A DNA stretch of 53,563 nt from Candidatus Mailhella merdavium (GTDB taxonomy: Bacteria > Desulfobacterota > Desulfovibrionia > Desulfovibrionales > Desulfovibrionaceae), in the NCBI GenBank assembly GCA_019119045.1, contig DWXS01000089.1, forward strand, positions 1-53,563. The letters run 5' to 3'. A program made the translations under genes and the position numbers. The notes beneath the pieces are model-generated. The model saw only the letters and a program-made list of their open reading frames with translations, searched no databases and was not told where the DNA came from. Below are positions 15,781 through 24,937 of the stretch, one piece after another. The stretch's first letter is position 1; the number at the start of each line of letters is the position of its first letter.

Positions 15781-16668
15781 ATGACTCAGATACAGACATA
15801 TGAGGCAGAAACGGTTCAGGAGCAGATGAAGTCGGTGCGCTCCCGCATCGATCCCGTATCGCTGCTGCTGAGGGCCGTGGTCTGGCTGGCGGCTCTGACT
15901 GTTGCGGCCATATTTGTGTGGCTGGCCGGATATATCATCATCAAGGGCCTTCCCTATCTGTCGCCCCGGCTTTTTGAATGGGAATATTCCACAGAAAATG
16001 TCTCCATGCTGCCGGCTATTGTCGTCACCGTACTCATGGTCATACTGGCGCTTCTGTTTGCCGCTCCGGTAGGCATGGGGGCGGCTATTTATCTTGTCGA
16101 ATATGCGCGGAAAGGAAGTCGCCTTGTCTCTCTGGTTCGTCTGACGACGGAGAGTCTGGCGGGTATTCCCTCCATTGTCTACGGGCTGTTCGGCTTCCTT
16201 CTTTTCGTCGTGGCCTGCGGTATGGGCTTTTCCATCCTCGGCGGCGCGCTGACTCTGGCAATCATGGTGCTGCCTTTAATCATGCGCACAACGGAAGAAG
16301 CCCTCAAGTCCGTGCCGGATAACTGGCGCGAAGGGAGCTTTGCTCTCGGAGCGGGCCGTTTGCGTACTATTTTCTGTGTCGTTTTGCCTGCTGCCGTACC
16401 GGGAATACTTTCCGGCATCATCCTTTCCATCGGGCGCATCGTGGGGGAAAGCGCAGCCTTGCTGTATACTGCCGGGACGGTCGCGGCCATTCCCGAAAGT
16501 CTTTTTTCTTCAGGAAGAACCCTGTCCGTGCATATGTACGCGCTACTTTCTGAAGGACTGTATGTCAACGAGGCTCATGCCACGGCTCTTGTGCTGCTGA
16601 TTATGGTTCTGCTCATAAATTTTGCCTCTGGCGCCATTGCCGCGCTGTTTGTTCGGGAGCGTTCATGA
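15781..16668 (+). CDS. pstA: Phosphate ABC transporter permease PstA
   Basis: The 295-residue partner permease of PstC has an N-terminal cytoplasmic tail of about 30 residues, then six predicted helices. Family motifs are [20 protein letters not shown], the EAA-like loop [25 protein letters not shown] and [27 protein letters not shown] ribosome site precedes the ATG. Its stop overlaps the pstB start (ATGA), so expression is coupled. Confidence 0.94.
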   Translation: MTQIQTYEAETVQEQMKSVRSRIDPVSLLLRAVVWLAALTVAAIFVWLAGYIIIKGLPYLSPRLFEWEYSTENVSMLPAIVVTVLMVILALLFAAPVGMGAAIYLVEYARKGSRLVSLVRLTTESLAGIPSIVYGLFGFLLFVVACGMGFSILGGALTLAIMVLPLIMRTTEEALKSVPDNWREGSFALGAGRLRTIFCVVLPAAVPGILSGIILSIGRIVGESAALLYTAGTVAAIPESLFSSGRTLSVHMYALLSEGLYVNEAHATALVLLIMVLLINFASGAIAALFVRERS

Positions 16669-17420
16669 ATACCTTTGAAATACGAAACCTTAATTTATGG
16701 TACGGACAGTTCAAGGCTCTCAAGAATATTTCGCTTGATATTCCTTCAGGTGCCGTCACTGCCTTCATCGGCCCTTCCGGCTGCGGCAAGTCGACGCTGC
16801 TGAAGTGTCTGAACCGCATGAATGATCTGGTGGACGGTTGCCGTATTGAGGGGAGCATCCGGCTGGGCGGAGAAGGAGGCCCCGACGTGAGAGATATGGA
16901 TCCCAATATTCTGCGACGCAGGGTAGGCATGGTGTTCCAGAAGCCGAATCCGTTTCCGATGAGCATTTATGACAATATCGCCTATGGGCCGCGGACCCAT
17001 GGCGTCAAATCCCGCGTCAGGCTGGATGAAATAGTTGAGGAGTCTTTAAGAGGAGCCGCCCTCTGGGATGAGGTGAAAGACAGACTGAAAAAAAGCGCGC
17101 TTGGTCTTTCCGGCGGGCAGCAACAGCGTCTGTGCATAGCGCGTGCTCTGGCCGTCGGTCCGGAAGTTCTGCTCATGGATGAACCTACCAGCGCCCTCGA
17201 CCCCATTTCCACGTCCCGCATTGAGGATCTGGTCGGGGAACTGAAGAAAAACTATACCATTATTATTGTTACGCACAATATGCAGCAGGCCGTTCGCGTC
17301 TCTGACATTACGGCCTTTTTCCTGCTTGGTGAAGTTGTGGAGTCAGCTCCGACCGAAGAGCTGTTTTCCATCCCTCGTGATAAACGTACGGAAGATTATA
17401 TTACCGGGAGGTTCGGCTAA
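16665..17420 (+). CDS. pstB: Phosphate ABC transporter ATP-binding protein PstB
   Basis: The 251-residue ATPase energises phosphate uptake. It has Walker [10 protein letters not shown], the PstB-specific [16 protein letters not shown] and [20 protein letters not shown], signature [15 protein letters not shown], Walker [16 protein letters not shown] and H-loop VTHNMQQA, ending [12 protein letters not shown]. It starts within the last codons of pstA and its TAA directly abuts the phoU ATG. Confidence 0.96.
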   Translation: MNTFEIRNLNLWYGQFKALKNISLDIPSGAVTAFIGPSGCGKSTLLKCLNRMNDLVDGCRIEGSIRLGGEGGPDVRDMDPNILRRRVGMVFQKPNPFPMSIYDNIAYGPRTHGVKSRVRLDEIVEESLRGAALWDEVKDRLKKSALGLSGGQQQRLCIARALAVGPEVLLMDEPTSALDPISTSRIEDLVGELKKNYTIIIVTHNMQQAVRVSDITAFFLLGEVVESAPTEELFSIPRDKRTEDYITGRFG

Positions 17421-18083
17421 ATGCGCCGTCATTTTGATGAACAGCTTGAAGAATTGAATGCGGAACTCGTTGCCATGGGTTCGCTGTGTGAAAAGTCTAT
17501 CGCCCTTGCGGCGCGGATGCTTCTTGAAGATGAAATTGGCTTGAAAAGGGAAGTGGATTCAACGGAAGAAGCCATTGATCGCAAGGAACGTGAAATTGAA
17601 AATCTCTGTCTGCGCCTTTTGCTTCAGCAGCAGCCCGTAGCCGGAGATCTGCGCACTATTTCCGCGGCCCTGAAAATGATTTCCGACATGGAGCGCATAG
17701 GGGATCAGTCCCGCGATATCGCGGATGTGTCCGTTGAAATGAATGAATGCCTCGCCTGTGGCGAAGGCACGTCGTTGCTGCATATCGGCGACATGGCTAC
17801 GGTCACATCCGGAATGGTGACGCGCAGCATTGATTCCTTTGTCCGTAAGGATCTGGCTCTGGCCCGTTCCGTCATGCAGGAAGATTCTGTCGTCGACGAT
17901 TTGTTCGAGAAGGTGAAGCACGACCTGTCTTCGCTGATCAGCAGCGGCAACGGTCAGGGGGAAATTTGCGTTGATCTGCTCATGATTGCGAAATATCTTG
18001 AGCGAATCGGCGATCACGCCGTAAATATTGCCGAATGGGTAGAGTTTTCGCTTACAGGGCGGCATGCCGGAGAAAAGCATTGA
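17421..18083 (+). CDS. phoU: Phosphate signalling and transport regulator PhoU
   Basis: The 220-residue protein is mostly helical and contains two PhoU repeats: residues 10-110 with EREIENLCLRLLLQQQPVAGDLRTISAALKMISDMERIGDQ-type sequence, and residues 115-215 with DLLMIAKYLERIGDHAVNIAEW. The E/D-X-X-X-D metal-binding motifs (MERIGDQ, LERIGDH) are intact. PhoU links transporter state to the PhoR kinase and prevents phosphate overload. It begins immediately after pstB and overlaps the start of phoB. Confidence 0.95.
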   Translation: MRRHFDEQLEELNAELVAMGSLCEKSIALAARMLLEDEIGLKREVDSTEEAIDRKEREIENLCLRLLLQQQPVAGDLRTISAALKMISDMERIGDQSRDIADVSVEMNECLACGEGTSLLHIGDMATVTSGMVTRSIDSFVRKDLALARSVMQEDSVVDDLFEKVKHDLSSLISSGNGQGEICVDLLMIAKYLERIGDHAVNIAEWVEFSLTGRHAGEKH

Positions 18084-18829
18084 TCTATGTTCTGGAAGAC
18101 GATCGCAATATTCGGGATCTGGTGGTGTACTCGCTGAACAGCGTAGGTCTTGAAGCCAGGGGCTTTGAGCTTCCTTCAGATTTCCGCAGGGCTGTGGAGG
18201 ATGAAATTCCCGAGCTTGTTCTGCTGGATATCATGCTGCCGGAAGAAGACGGCATAGCTGTTCTCCGGCGTTTGCGGGCAAAAGATTCCACACGGGATAT
18301 TCCGGTCATCATGCTGACAGCTCTTGGAGATGAGTTCGATACTGTACGGGGACTCGACGCCGGTGCCGACGATTATGTGAGCAAGCCTTTCGGGATGATG
18401 GAGTTGCTGGCCCGTGTACGGGCCAGACTGCGGAGACGGCGCGATTCCCAGCCCTCCCTGCTGTGTCGTATGGGGCCGCTTGAACTGGATCGGGAACGAC
18501 ATGAGGTTCGCGTCAACGGAACCCCCATTACGCTCACCCGAAAGGAATATGAACTGCTCAGGCTGTTCATGGATCATCCCCGTTCGGCCTTTTCCAGGGA
18601 ACAGCTGCTGGAACGGGTATGGGGGTATGACTATGTCGGGGAAACCCGGACGGTAGACGTTCATGTCCGGACATTGAGACAGAAACTTGGCGAAGCTGCC
18701 GCCTGTATTGAGACTGTACGAGGCGTCGGATACCGTCTTGCCGCAACCTGGCCCTCGGATACCGACGCTCGGGAAGGGGCCGGGGCGGAGGAGGCGGACA
18801 AGAACATGTCTGTGGAGCATCAAGAGTGA
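18080..18829 (+). CDS. phoB: Phosphate regulon response regulator PhoB (OmpR family), TTG start
   Basis: The 249-residue regulator has a receiver domain (acidic pocket LEDD at residues 4-7, phosphoacceptor Asp in [13 protein letters not shown] near 51, Lys in SKPFGMMEL near 101) and a winged-helix DNA-binding domain (about 140-235, with [16 protein letters not shown] and [25 protein letters not shown]). The frame is open further upstream, but TTG at 18080 gives MIYVLEDD, the natural receiver N terminus, has GGAG 7 bases before it and overlaps the phoU stop by 3 bases. A charged tail follows the DNA-binding domain. The likely target is the repeat upstream of pstS. The overlap with phoR (GTGA) couples the two genes. 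Confidence 0.93.
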   Translation: MIYVLEDDRNIRDLVVYSLNSVGLEARGFELPSDFRRAVEDEIPELVLLDIMLPEEDGIAVLRRLRAKDSTRDIPVIMLTALGDEFDTVRGLDAGADDYVSKPFGMMELLARVRARLRRRRDSQPSLLCRMGPLELDRERHEVRVNGTPITLTRKEYELLRLFMDHPRSAFSREQLLERVWGYDYVGETRTVDVHVRTLRQKLGEAAACIETVRGVGYRLAATWPSDTDAREGAGAEEADKNMSVEHQE

Positions 18830-20505
18830 AACGACGTATTTTTGGGGCCATTGTTCTGGTTTCCTTTACGATTCTTGTTTTCTGCTCTGTACTGATTATA
18901 TGGGTGGCACATGAGCGCATGCTGTCGTCCTTTATGGGGCGACTGGACGTGGAAGCCTATTATCTGCGACAGGGCATTGAGCGGGACGGGATAAGTTATC
19001 TGCGTCATGTTTCTCCGGGACTCAACCGCGTGAGCTGGGTGGCCGCAGACGGAACGGTATTATATGACAGCCTTGGGGAAGAGCTTCCGAATCATGCCGA
19101 TCGTGTGGAGATACGCGAGGCCATGGAGCATGGCACGGGAAGCAGCATACGCTACTCAAACACGCTGGGCGAGCAGACCGTATATCGGGCCTTCCTTTTG
19201 AATGACGGAAGCGTATTGCGTCTTTCCCGCACGGAGGATTCCCTGTTGCGTGTCATGTGGCGCATGCTTCCCGTTGTTGTTCTTGCCTTTGCCGTATCCA
19301 TGCTTCTCGCCGCGTGGCTTGCGGGGCGTATTGCCAAAAGCGTTGTCCGCCCGGTCAATGAAATTGATCTTGATAATCCGGAGCAGGCGGAAAGCTATGA
19401 AGAACTGACCCCCTTACTGCGACGCCTCGCCACGCAGAAGACGCAAATTGAACATCAGATACGGGAGTTGAGCCGCAGACAGAGGGAATTTGAAGATGTC
19501 GCGGCAAATATGACGGAAGGCCTGATTCTTCTGGATGTGAACGACAAAGTTATTTCCTGCAACGCCGTTGCCCCCAGGCTGATAGGTCTTGATGCTCTGC
19601 CGGAAGGAAGTTCCCTTCTGGCATTGAACAGAGAAGAAGCCTTGCGTCTGGCTGTCGAAGCGGCAAAGGAACACGGCTCCGGGCAGGCGCTGTTGCGTAA
19701 GCATGGCCGCTGGGTGCAGTTATATGTGAGTCCGGCGTATGACGAGGCAGGAAATTTCGGCGGAAGCGTTCTTCTGTGCGTGGATGTGACGGAAAAGGAA
19801 GAACGGGATGCCTTGCGACGCGAATTCAGCGCAAATGTCTCCCACGAATTGAAAACCCCTCTGACAAGCATTTCCGGCATCGCGGAAATCATGAAAAACG
19901 GAATGGTAAAAACGGAGGATATTCCGCATTTTGCGTCCGCGGTTTACGACGAGGCACAGCGACTGATTCGGATGGTCGACGATATTATTCAGGTGTCGCG
20001 TCTGGATGACGCGCTCTCTTCCGACCTCTGCCCGAAAGAAGGGGAATCCGTCGATCTGCTGGAGCTTTCCCGCGGATGCCTTGCCCGTCTGGAACAGATG
20101 GCTGCCGTCAGACAGATCCGTCTTGAAGTTTCGGGAGAACATCTGTTTGTGACCGGCCTGCGCCCCATGCTGGAAGAAATGGTGTTCAACCTCTGCGAAA
20201 ATGCCGTCAAATATAATAAAGACGGGGGCGAAGTGAACGTTCGCGTTCATTCTTCAGAAAACGGAGCCGTAGAACTTGAGGTTGCGGATACGGGTGTCGG
20301 AATCCCGGAAGGTTTGTGCGACCGTGTCTTTGAACGATTTTTCCGCGTTGATCGAAGCCGTTCACGCGAGGCGGAAGGATCCGGGCTGGGCCTTTCCATC
20401 GTGCGTCATATCGCCGAGTTGCACCACGCCGACATTGAATTAAAAAGCGAAGAAGGAAAGGGAACTCTTGTAAAAGTCAGCTTTCCCTCTTCAGAACTTC
20501 AGTGA
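18826..20505 (+). CDS. phoR: Phosphate regulon sensor histidine kinase PhoR, GTG start
   Basis: The 559-residue kinase has a membrane helix at about 5-27, an extracytoplasmic sensor region with [22 protein letters not shown], a second helix near 142-163, a linker, a PAS-like region (about 215-325), HisKA with the phosphorylated His in [10 protein letters not shown] near 341, and an ATPase domain (N box [12 protein letters not shown]1 DTGVGIPE, F box FERFFR, G2 [12 protein letters not shown]). The architecture is standard PhoR. The sensor region resembles Lachnospiraceae-type kinases from memory. The GTG overlaps the phoB stop by 3 bases. It closes the operon and is followed by a terminator. 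Confidence 0.94.
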   Translation: MKRRIFGAIVLVSFTILVFCSVLIIWVAHERMLSSFMGRLDVEAYYLRQGIERDGISYLRHVSPGLNRVSWVAADGTVLYDSLGEELPNHADRVEIREAMEHGTGSSIRYSNTLGEQTVYRAFLLNDGSVLRLSRTEDSLLRVMWRMLPVVVLAFAVSMLLAAWLAGRIAKSVVRPVNEIDLDNPEQAESYEELTPLLRRLATQKTQIEHQIRELSRRQREFEDVAANMTEGLILLDVNDKVISCNAVAPRLIGLDALPEGSSLLALNREEALRLAVEAAKEHGSGQALLRKHGRWVQLYVSPAYDEAGNFGGSVLLCVDVTEKEERDALRREFSANVSHELKTPLTSISGIAEIMKNGMVKTEDIPHFASAVYDEAQRLIRMVDDIIQVSRLDDALSSDLCPKEGESVDLLELSRGCLARLEQMAAVRQIRLEVSGEHLFVTGLRPMLEEMVFNLCENAVKYNKDGGEVNVRVHSSENGAVELEVADTGVGIPEGLCDRVFERFFRVDRSRSREAEGSGLGLSIVRHIAELHHADIELKSEEGKGTLVKVSFPSSELQ

Positions 20506-20533
20506 TGGCAGATTCTGAGACAATCGGCAGGAT

Positions 20534-20581
20534 AAAAACGCTGCGGGCTGACTTCTTGAAAGACAGTCCGCAACGTTTTTT
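20534..20581. terminator. Bidirectional terminator between phoR and the nitroreductase gene
   Basis: AAAAACGCTGCGGGCTG pairs with CAGTCCGCAACGTTTTTT, including two G-U pairs, around a short loop. The A-run on one side and the T-run on the other let it act for both convergent transcripts. Confidence 0.8.
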
Positions 20582-20612
20582 CCATGTTATCTATGTTAAT
20601 AGATAGTGAACA

Positions 20613-21128
20613 CTAAAAAGATTCATTATGGACTTTGCTGAAATCGGCATCCTGATCCGTATATGATTTTTTCACCTCATTGCCATGACCTATGGCAATG
20701 ATATTCAGTACGCCATAATTCGCGGGGATACCGAGATACTTATGAAACGCTTCTTCGCTCGGGCCTTCCGCTCCTTCCCGCAGACGAATCTGTATCCATG
20801 TGGAGCCCAGGCCCAGTTCTACGGCTTCCATCTGAATCATGCTGGAGGCAATGGAGGCATCTTCCACCCATGTGTCGGATTTCTGCATATCGGCAATGAC
20901 GACAATGGCAAGGGTTGCCGTTTCGAGCGGCGTTGTCCCGTGTGACTTGAGCGTTTTCAGCTTTGCCAGCATTTCTCTGTTCTGAATGACGATGAATTCC
21001 ACTTCTCGTTTTCCCATTCCTGTCGGGGAAAGCAGGCCGGCTTTCAGAAGTCTGTCGATATTTTCAGGAGAAACGGTTTCTTCCGTGAACTTTCGTATGC
21101 TCCGACGTTTTTTTAAAAGTTCGAGCAT
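20613..21128 (-). CDS. Nitroreductase family protein
   Basis: The 171-residue flavoprotein matches the short nitroreductase family. The FMN-binding RRSIRKFTEETV lies at residues 8-19, KAGLLSPTGMGKRE follows, and VEDASIASSMIQMEAVELGLGSTW is the central dimer/FMN helix region. The C-terminal GIPANYGVLNIIAIGHG is also typical. It lies 38 bases downstream of homoserine dehydrogenase and may be co-transcribed with it. The physiological substrate is unknown. Confidence 0.9.
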   Translation of the reverse strand: MLELLKKRRSIRKFTEETVSPENIDRLLKAGLLSPTGMGKREVEFIVIQNREMLAKLKTLKSHGTTPLETATLAIVVIADMQKSDTWVEDASIASSMIQMEAVELGLGSTWIQIRLREGAEGPSEEAFHKYLGIPANYGVLNIIAIGHGNEVKKSYTDQDADFSKVHNESF

Positions 21129-21166
21129 AAAATTGTCTCCTTTGTGTTATTCCGCAGGGAAGGGGG

Positions 21167-22516
21167 CTATAAATCCGCTTCGGGGACAGCTTCCGGCCCG
21201 GTTCCCGAGCCCGTTTCCGTTCCCGAATCCCGGGCAAAGACACGATAGCAGGTTGCCTGTTCCAGAAGCAGGCCTTCCTTTTCAAGTTTGCGCGTAGCGG
21301 CGTGTATGGCTCTGCCTGTGGTGGCATGGGTCATGAAGACAATGGGAACGCCTTCGGGACATTCGGCTTTCTGGATAACCTGAGCCATACTGACATTTTC
21401 CTCCGCCATGGCTCCCGCAATATCGCGAAGAACGCCGGAGATGTCTTTTACCATGAGCCGGACGTACCACGGCGTCATGGCATCTTCTGCGGGAAGGATG
21501 CTGGCGGGAGGAAGCAAAGCCCTGCGGTACCCGGTATTATTGATTTCAGCTCCCCGTGCAATACTCAGGATATCGCCCAGAACCGCGCTGGCGGTCGGCC
21601 TGCTGCCTGCGCCGAGACCGTGGAGAAAAAGCGAACCGAGAGCATTGCCTTCAACGCGAACGGCATTGTAGGCCCCGCCGACGCGGGCTATCAGCATGGT
21701 GTAGTGGATAAGGGCAGGGTATATTCCCGCTTCTATCTTTCCATCAACTTCTTTTGCCTGCCCGAGCAATTTGATGCGGTATCCGAACTCGCGGGCAAAT
21801 TCGATATCCATACGGCGGAGTCCGCGTATCCCCTGTACCGAAAGTTCCGGGAAGGGATAATGGAGTCCCCAGGCCAGGCGGATGAGCAGAATCAGCTTGT
21901 GGGCCGCGTCGATGCCGTCCACATCCAGAGTCGGATCCGCCTCTGCCAGTCCCTGTGCCTGCGCCTGTGTCAGCGCGGTGGCAAAGTCCAGACCATGACT
22001 GGTCATTTCGGATAAAATATAGTTGCCCGTACCGTTAAGAATCCCCATCACTGAACTGATGTGGTTTCCGGCAAGACTCTCGCGCAGTGTCTGGACTATG
22101 GGAATCGCGCCGGCCACGCTGGCTTCATACCCAAGAAAACGTCCATGCTCCGCAGCAAGGGCAAAAAGTTCTTCTCCATGTTCGGCAAGAAGAGCCTTGT
22201 TTGCCGTAACGACATGTTTGCCGTTCAGCAAAGATTCTCGAATCAGGGTTCGTGCGGTATCCTTTCCGCCCATGAGTTCGACAACCACGTCGATATCCGG
22301 ATCTTGAGCAAGTTCCAGAGGATTGTCGGTCAGTCGACAGTTTTCAGGCAGTGTTCTTGCCTTATTTATGTTGCGAACGGCAATGGTCTTGATCCATATA
22401 CGCCGTCCTGTCCTGTTCAGGATGTCGCGTTCATTTTTCTGCAACATTTCCACAAGTCCGCCGCCCACGGTTCCAAGACCGGCAAGACCTATGACAAGTC
22501 GTTCCTGCTGGGACAT
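21167..22516 (-). CDS. hom: Homoserine dehydrogenase
   Basis: The 449-residue enzyme reduces aspartate semialdehyde to homoserine on the way to threonine and methionine. It has the NAD(P) Rossmann motif GLAGLGTVGGGLV at residues 9-21, VVVELMGGKDTARTLI, TANKALLAEHG, and the catalytic core NGTGNYILSEM to AEADPTLDVDGIDAAHKLILL, including the active Lys. A C-terminal ACT domain (about 350-430, DISGVLRDIAGAMAEENVSM) suggests feedback control, probably by threonine. A Gly/Glu/Thr-rich tail (SGTETGSGTGPEAVPEADL) is unusual. GGAGGGAGC directly before the ATG is the ribosome site. The aminotransferase gene lies 232 bases upstream on the same strand. Confidence 0.95.
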   Translation of the reverse strand: MSQQERLVIGLAGLGTVGGGLVEMLQKNERDILNRTGRRIWIKTIAVRNINKARTLPENCRLTDNPLELAQDPDIDVVVELMGGKDTARTLIRESLLNGKHVVTANKALLAEHGEELFALAAEHGRFLGYEASVAGAIPIVQTLRESLAGNHISSVMGILNGTGNYILSEMTSHGLDFATALTQAQAQGLAEADPTLDVDGIDAAHKLILLIRLAWGLHYPFPELSVQGIRGLRRMDIEFAREFGYRIKLLGQAKEVDGKIEAGIYPALIHYTMLIARVGGAYNAVRVEGNALGSLFLHGLGAGSRPTASAVLGDILSIARGAEINNTGYRRALLPPASILPAEDAMTPWYVRLMVKDISGVLRDIAGAMAEENVSMAQVIQKAECPEGVPIVFMTHATTGRAIHAATRKLEKEGLLLEQATCYRVFARDSGTETGSGTGPEAVPEADL

Positions 22517-22748
22517 GCTCCCTCCAGAAGAAGATACTGTTAACAGCAGATATCTCTTGTGGGAAGTTTAGGAAAATACCATGACAGCATGGTGTCGATG
22601 CTGGTGCTGCGCTTTTGCCTGTTTCCTCTTCGAAGAGACTGCCCGCAGAACTGCGCTATCGACAGAAATACCCTTTTGTACTGCGATGAAAAACGCGATT
22701 CTGCCGGAGGAAAGTTCTGTGCAGGGCGGACAGCCTCTTCGGGGATGG

Positions 22749-23921
22749 TTAACCGGAAATCACTTTTTTGATTCCCTTAATTGCCTGTCGCGTGCGCTGC
22801 TCATTTTCAATGAGAGCAAAGCGGACATATTCGTCGCCGTAGTTTCCGAAGCCTATGCCCGGCTGAACGGCCACATGCCCTTCCGTAATGAGACGTTTTG
22901 AAAATTCCATGGAACCCATGGCGCGGAAAGGCTCGGGAATACGTCCCCAGCAGAACATCGTCGCCTTGGGAGGCTCAATTTCCCAGCCTATGCGGTTAAG
23001 TCCTTCGCACAGGGTATCGCGACGTTTGCGATAGACTTCGCATATTTCATGGACTGGTTCTTCCGGGCCGTTGAGTCCTACGGTGGCGGCTATCTGAATG
23101 GGCTGGAATATGCCGTAATCCAGATAGCTCTTGATACGGGTGAGAGCATGAATCATTTCCGGATTGCCGACACAGAATCCGACGCGCCAGCCGGCCATGG
23201 AATAGCCCTTTGTCATCGAGTAGAATTCCACCCCGACATCCTTCGCCCCTTTGGCCTGCATGAAGCTGGGGGCCTTATAGCCGTCAAAGACAAGATCGGC
23301 GTAGGCCATGTCATGGATGACGCGAATATCGTATTCCTTGGCGAAATCGACGACCTTCTGGAAAAATTCAGGGGTCGCAAGCTGTGTTGTGGGATTATGC
23401 GGAAAACTGATGATGAGCAGTTTCGGGAGGGGCCAGGTCTGCTTGTAGGCGTGCAGAAGATCTTCAAAAAAGTCTCTTCCGGGGCCTATGGGGATGCGGC
23501 GTACGTCGGCGCCGCAGATTATGGGAGCATACACATGGATGGGGTAGGTGGGATCCGGGGCAAAGACCACGTCCCCGGGTTCGAGCATTGCCAGACACAG
23601 ATGGGCGAGACCTTCCTTGGCGCCCATGGTGACGATGGCTTCAGATTCCGGATCGAGATCCACATCGAAGCGTCTTTTATACCAGTCGCAGATTGCCTTA
23701 CGCAGATTCGGTATCCCCCGGGAGACAGAATATCTGTGGTTGACAGGCTTTTGCGCTGCTTCAAGAAGCTTGTCGACAATATGTTTCGGGGTGGGCTGAT
23801 CGGGATTGCCCATGGCCATGTCGATGACATCAATATTCTGATGGCGCAGATCGCGCCTCAGATCTCCCACAACATTAAATGCATAGGGAGGAAGGCGAAG
23901 CATACGGGGAAATTCTTTCAT
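22749..23921 (-). CDS. Class I/II aminotransferase, AlaC-like
   Basis: The 390-residue PLP enzyme has the fold-type I features [14 protein letters not shown] near 33, [14 protein letters not shown], the [10 protein letters not shown] loop (Asn), [16 protein letters not shown] and the PLP-Lys in [15 protein letters not shown] near 235, with the Arg anchor in [13 protein letters not shown]. It is most like the AlaC/YfdZ branch, which makes alanine from pyruvate and glutamate. Aspartate or branched-chain-type activity cannot be excluded. Its neighbourhood with homoserine dehydrogenase suggests a role in aspartate-family amino acids. The ribosome site is weak, and a well-initiated ORF overlaps the start. 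Confidence 0.9.
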   Translation of the reverse strand: MKEFPRMLRLPPYAFNVVGDLRRDLRHQNIDVIDMAMGNPDQPTPKHIVDKLLEAAQKPVNHRYSVSRGIPNLRKAICDWYKRRFDVDLDPESEAIVTMGAKEGLAHLCLAMLEPGDVVFAPDPTYPIHVYAPIICGADVRRIPIGPGRDFFEDLLHAYKQTWPLPKLLIISFPHNPTTQLATPEFFQKVVDFAKEYDIRVIHDMAYADLVFDGYKAPSFMQAKGAKDVGVEFYSMTKGYSMAGWRVGFCVGNPEMIHALTRIKSYLDYGIFQPIQIAATVGLNGPEEPVHEICEVYRKRRDTLCEGLNRIGWEIEPPKATMFCWGRIPEPFRAMGSMEFSKRLITEGHVAVQPGIGFGNYGDEYVRFALIENEQRTRQAIKGIKKVISG

Positions 23922-24063
23922 GGCGAACTCGGTGGCTGGAAGGTCGGTGGAAGAGGGGAGGTCTCACAGCAGGTATCCCGCCTTCCCCGGGCAGTCCGCA
24001 GGGAATCCCTGTCCTGCCCTTTCGGCGCGTTGGATAGTATGAGACGCTGGAAAATTGGAACAT
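23875..24063 (-). CDS. Possible upstream ORF (62 codons) overlapping the aminotransferase start
   Basis: ATG at 24063 has AAGGAG 4 bases upstream, a better ribosome site than that of the aminotransferase. The frame runs 62 codons and ends 47 bases inside the aminotransferase gene in another frame. The product is Pro/Arg/Ser-rich with no recognised domain. It could be a regulatory leader whose translation opens the downstream start, or chance. It is not a typical amino-acid attenuator, since no run of one amino acid is seen. Confidence 0.3.
   Translation of the reverse strand: MFQFSSVSYYPTRRKGRTGIPCGLPGEGGIPAVRPPLFHRPSSHRVRHERISPYASPSSLCI
23989..24019 (-). promoter_or_regulatory. Nested hairpin in the aminotransferase leader
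   Basis: On the minus strand GGGCAG...CTGCCC encloses CAGGGA-TCCCTG, making a two-part hairpin with a small internal loop, 68-98 bases before the aminotransferase ATG and within the upstream ORF. No T-run follows. It could control readthrough or translation, or as DNA be a binding site. Confidence 0.4.
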
Positions 24064-24071
24064 TCTTCTCC

Positions 24072-24100
24072 TTGAAGATGTTTTCTATATATAGTAGGAT
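24072..24100 (+). promoter_or_regulatory. Candidate sigma-70 promoter for the aroK-recJ run
   Basis: TTGAAG and TAGGAT are separated by 17 bases in an AT-rich stretch (TATATATAG lies between them). Each matches consensus at four of six positions. It lies about 245 bases before the chosen aroK start. Confidence 0.35.
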
Positions 24101-24346
24101 ATTCGAATAATTGTAAAGCGTCCAGACGGTGACTTCATACGCCGTTTTTCTTATGCGATGGAAAGTTGTGCTGCCTCTGCATCAGGCAAAGCAGACATGG
24201 CGCCGGGATTGTACGGCCTGTTCTGTGCGTCTTTCAGGTATCGGAGAGTAGAGGCAGAACTTGTGGAATACTTCACAGTCAGCACGCGGGATAAAAACGT
24301 GACCACTTTTTCTAACGATGACAGTCGGGTAAATGACGGCGGCAAA

Positions 24347-24937
24347 ATGCCGGTCATTTTTCTCGTCGGAATGCGAGGCTCAGGCAAGACCACGCTGGGG
24401 CGCGCTCTAGCTGCCAGGCTCGGGTGGTTGTTTGCCGATACCGATGAAATGCTCTGTGCCCGTTGCGGAAAATCTATAAGCGAAATTGTACAGCAGGAAG
24501 GCTGGGCCGGTTTTCGCAAGAGGGAAGCCGCACTGCTTCATGATGTGTCGCGGCCCTATACGGTTGTCGCCACCGGGGGAGGGATGATTTTAAAGGAGGA
24601 GAATCGCCGTTTCATGAAAGAAACGGGTTTCTGCTGCTATCTTGAGGCTCCGGCCGATCTGCTGGCCCGCCGCCTGAGGGATGACCCGAAAGACGCTCAG
24701 CGTCCGCCGCTGAAAACCGGTATTGAAACGCTGGTCGGAGGCGATCCTCTGCGGGTGGAACTTCTGGCCCTGCTGCGGGAACGGGACGGCCTGTACAAGA
24801 AGGCTGCTCATCGGCGTATCAATGTCAATCAGCCTCTTGAACGCACAATCGAGGCGCTGGAAAATGCCGTTCAGGACTTTGTGCAGCAGTATCACCAGAA
24901 GGACTCCCAGGGCGAAGCGTCAGAGGCCGTGAAATGA
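24347..24937 (+). CDS. aroK: Shikimate kinase
   Basis: The 196-residue enzyme phosphorylates shikimate in chorismate synthesis. The start at 24347 gives MPVIFLVGMRGSGKTTLGR, with the Walker A loop at residues 8-15 as in AroK/AroL. The shikimate-binding Asp is in FADTDEML near 35, FRKREAALL supplies the Arg, and VVATGGGMIL near 80 is the third substrate motif. The LID region follows near 115-125 (RDDPKDAQRPPLKTG). The frame is open further upstream, and a GTG at 24299 is an alternative start, but the added residues are not family-like. Its stop overlaps the aroC start (ATGA). Confidence 0.93.
   Translation: MPVIFLVGMRGSGKTTLGRALAARLGWLFADTDEMLCARCGKSISEIVQQEGWAGFRKREAALLHDVSRPYTVVATGGGMILKEENRRFMKETGFCCYLEAPADLLARRLRDDPKDAQRPPLKTGIETLVGGDPLRVELLALLRERDGLYKKAAHRRINVNQPLERTIEALENAVQDFVQQYHQKDSQGEASEAVK

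Larger units (their letters stand above)
23922..24346. other. 425-base divergent intergenic region between the aminotransferase gene and aroK
   Basis: The aminotransferase side is GC-rich and holds the candidate leader ORF and hairpin. The middle is AT-rich with a candidate plus-strand promoter at 24072. From 24158 an aroK-frame extension is open but has no ribosome site or conserved sequence. Confidence 0.5.

Noticed and set aside
22517..22748. Possible fourth copy of the intergenic repeat in the 232-base gap between hom and the aminotransferase gene
   Set aside because: Only short matches (for example GAGACTGCCCGCAG) are seen. The conserved ends are absent.
24158..24346. 63-codon extension of shikimate kinase
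   Set aside because: Real family N terminus starts at 24347 with the Walker A loop at residue 8. The extension shows no conserved motif.
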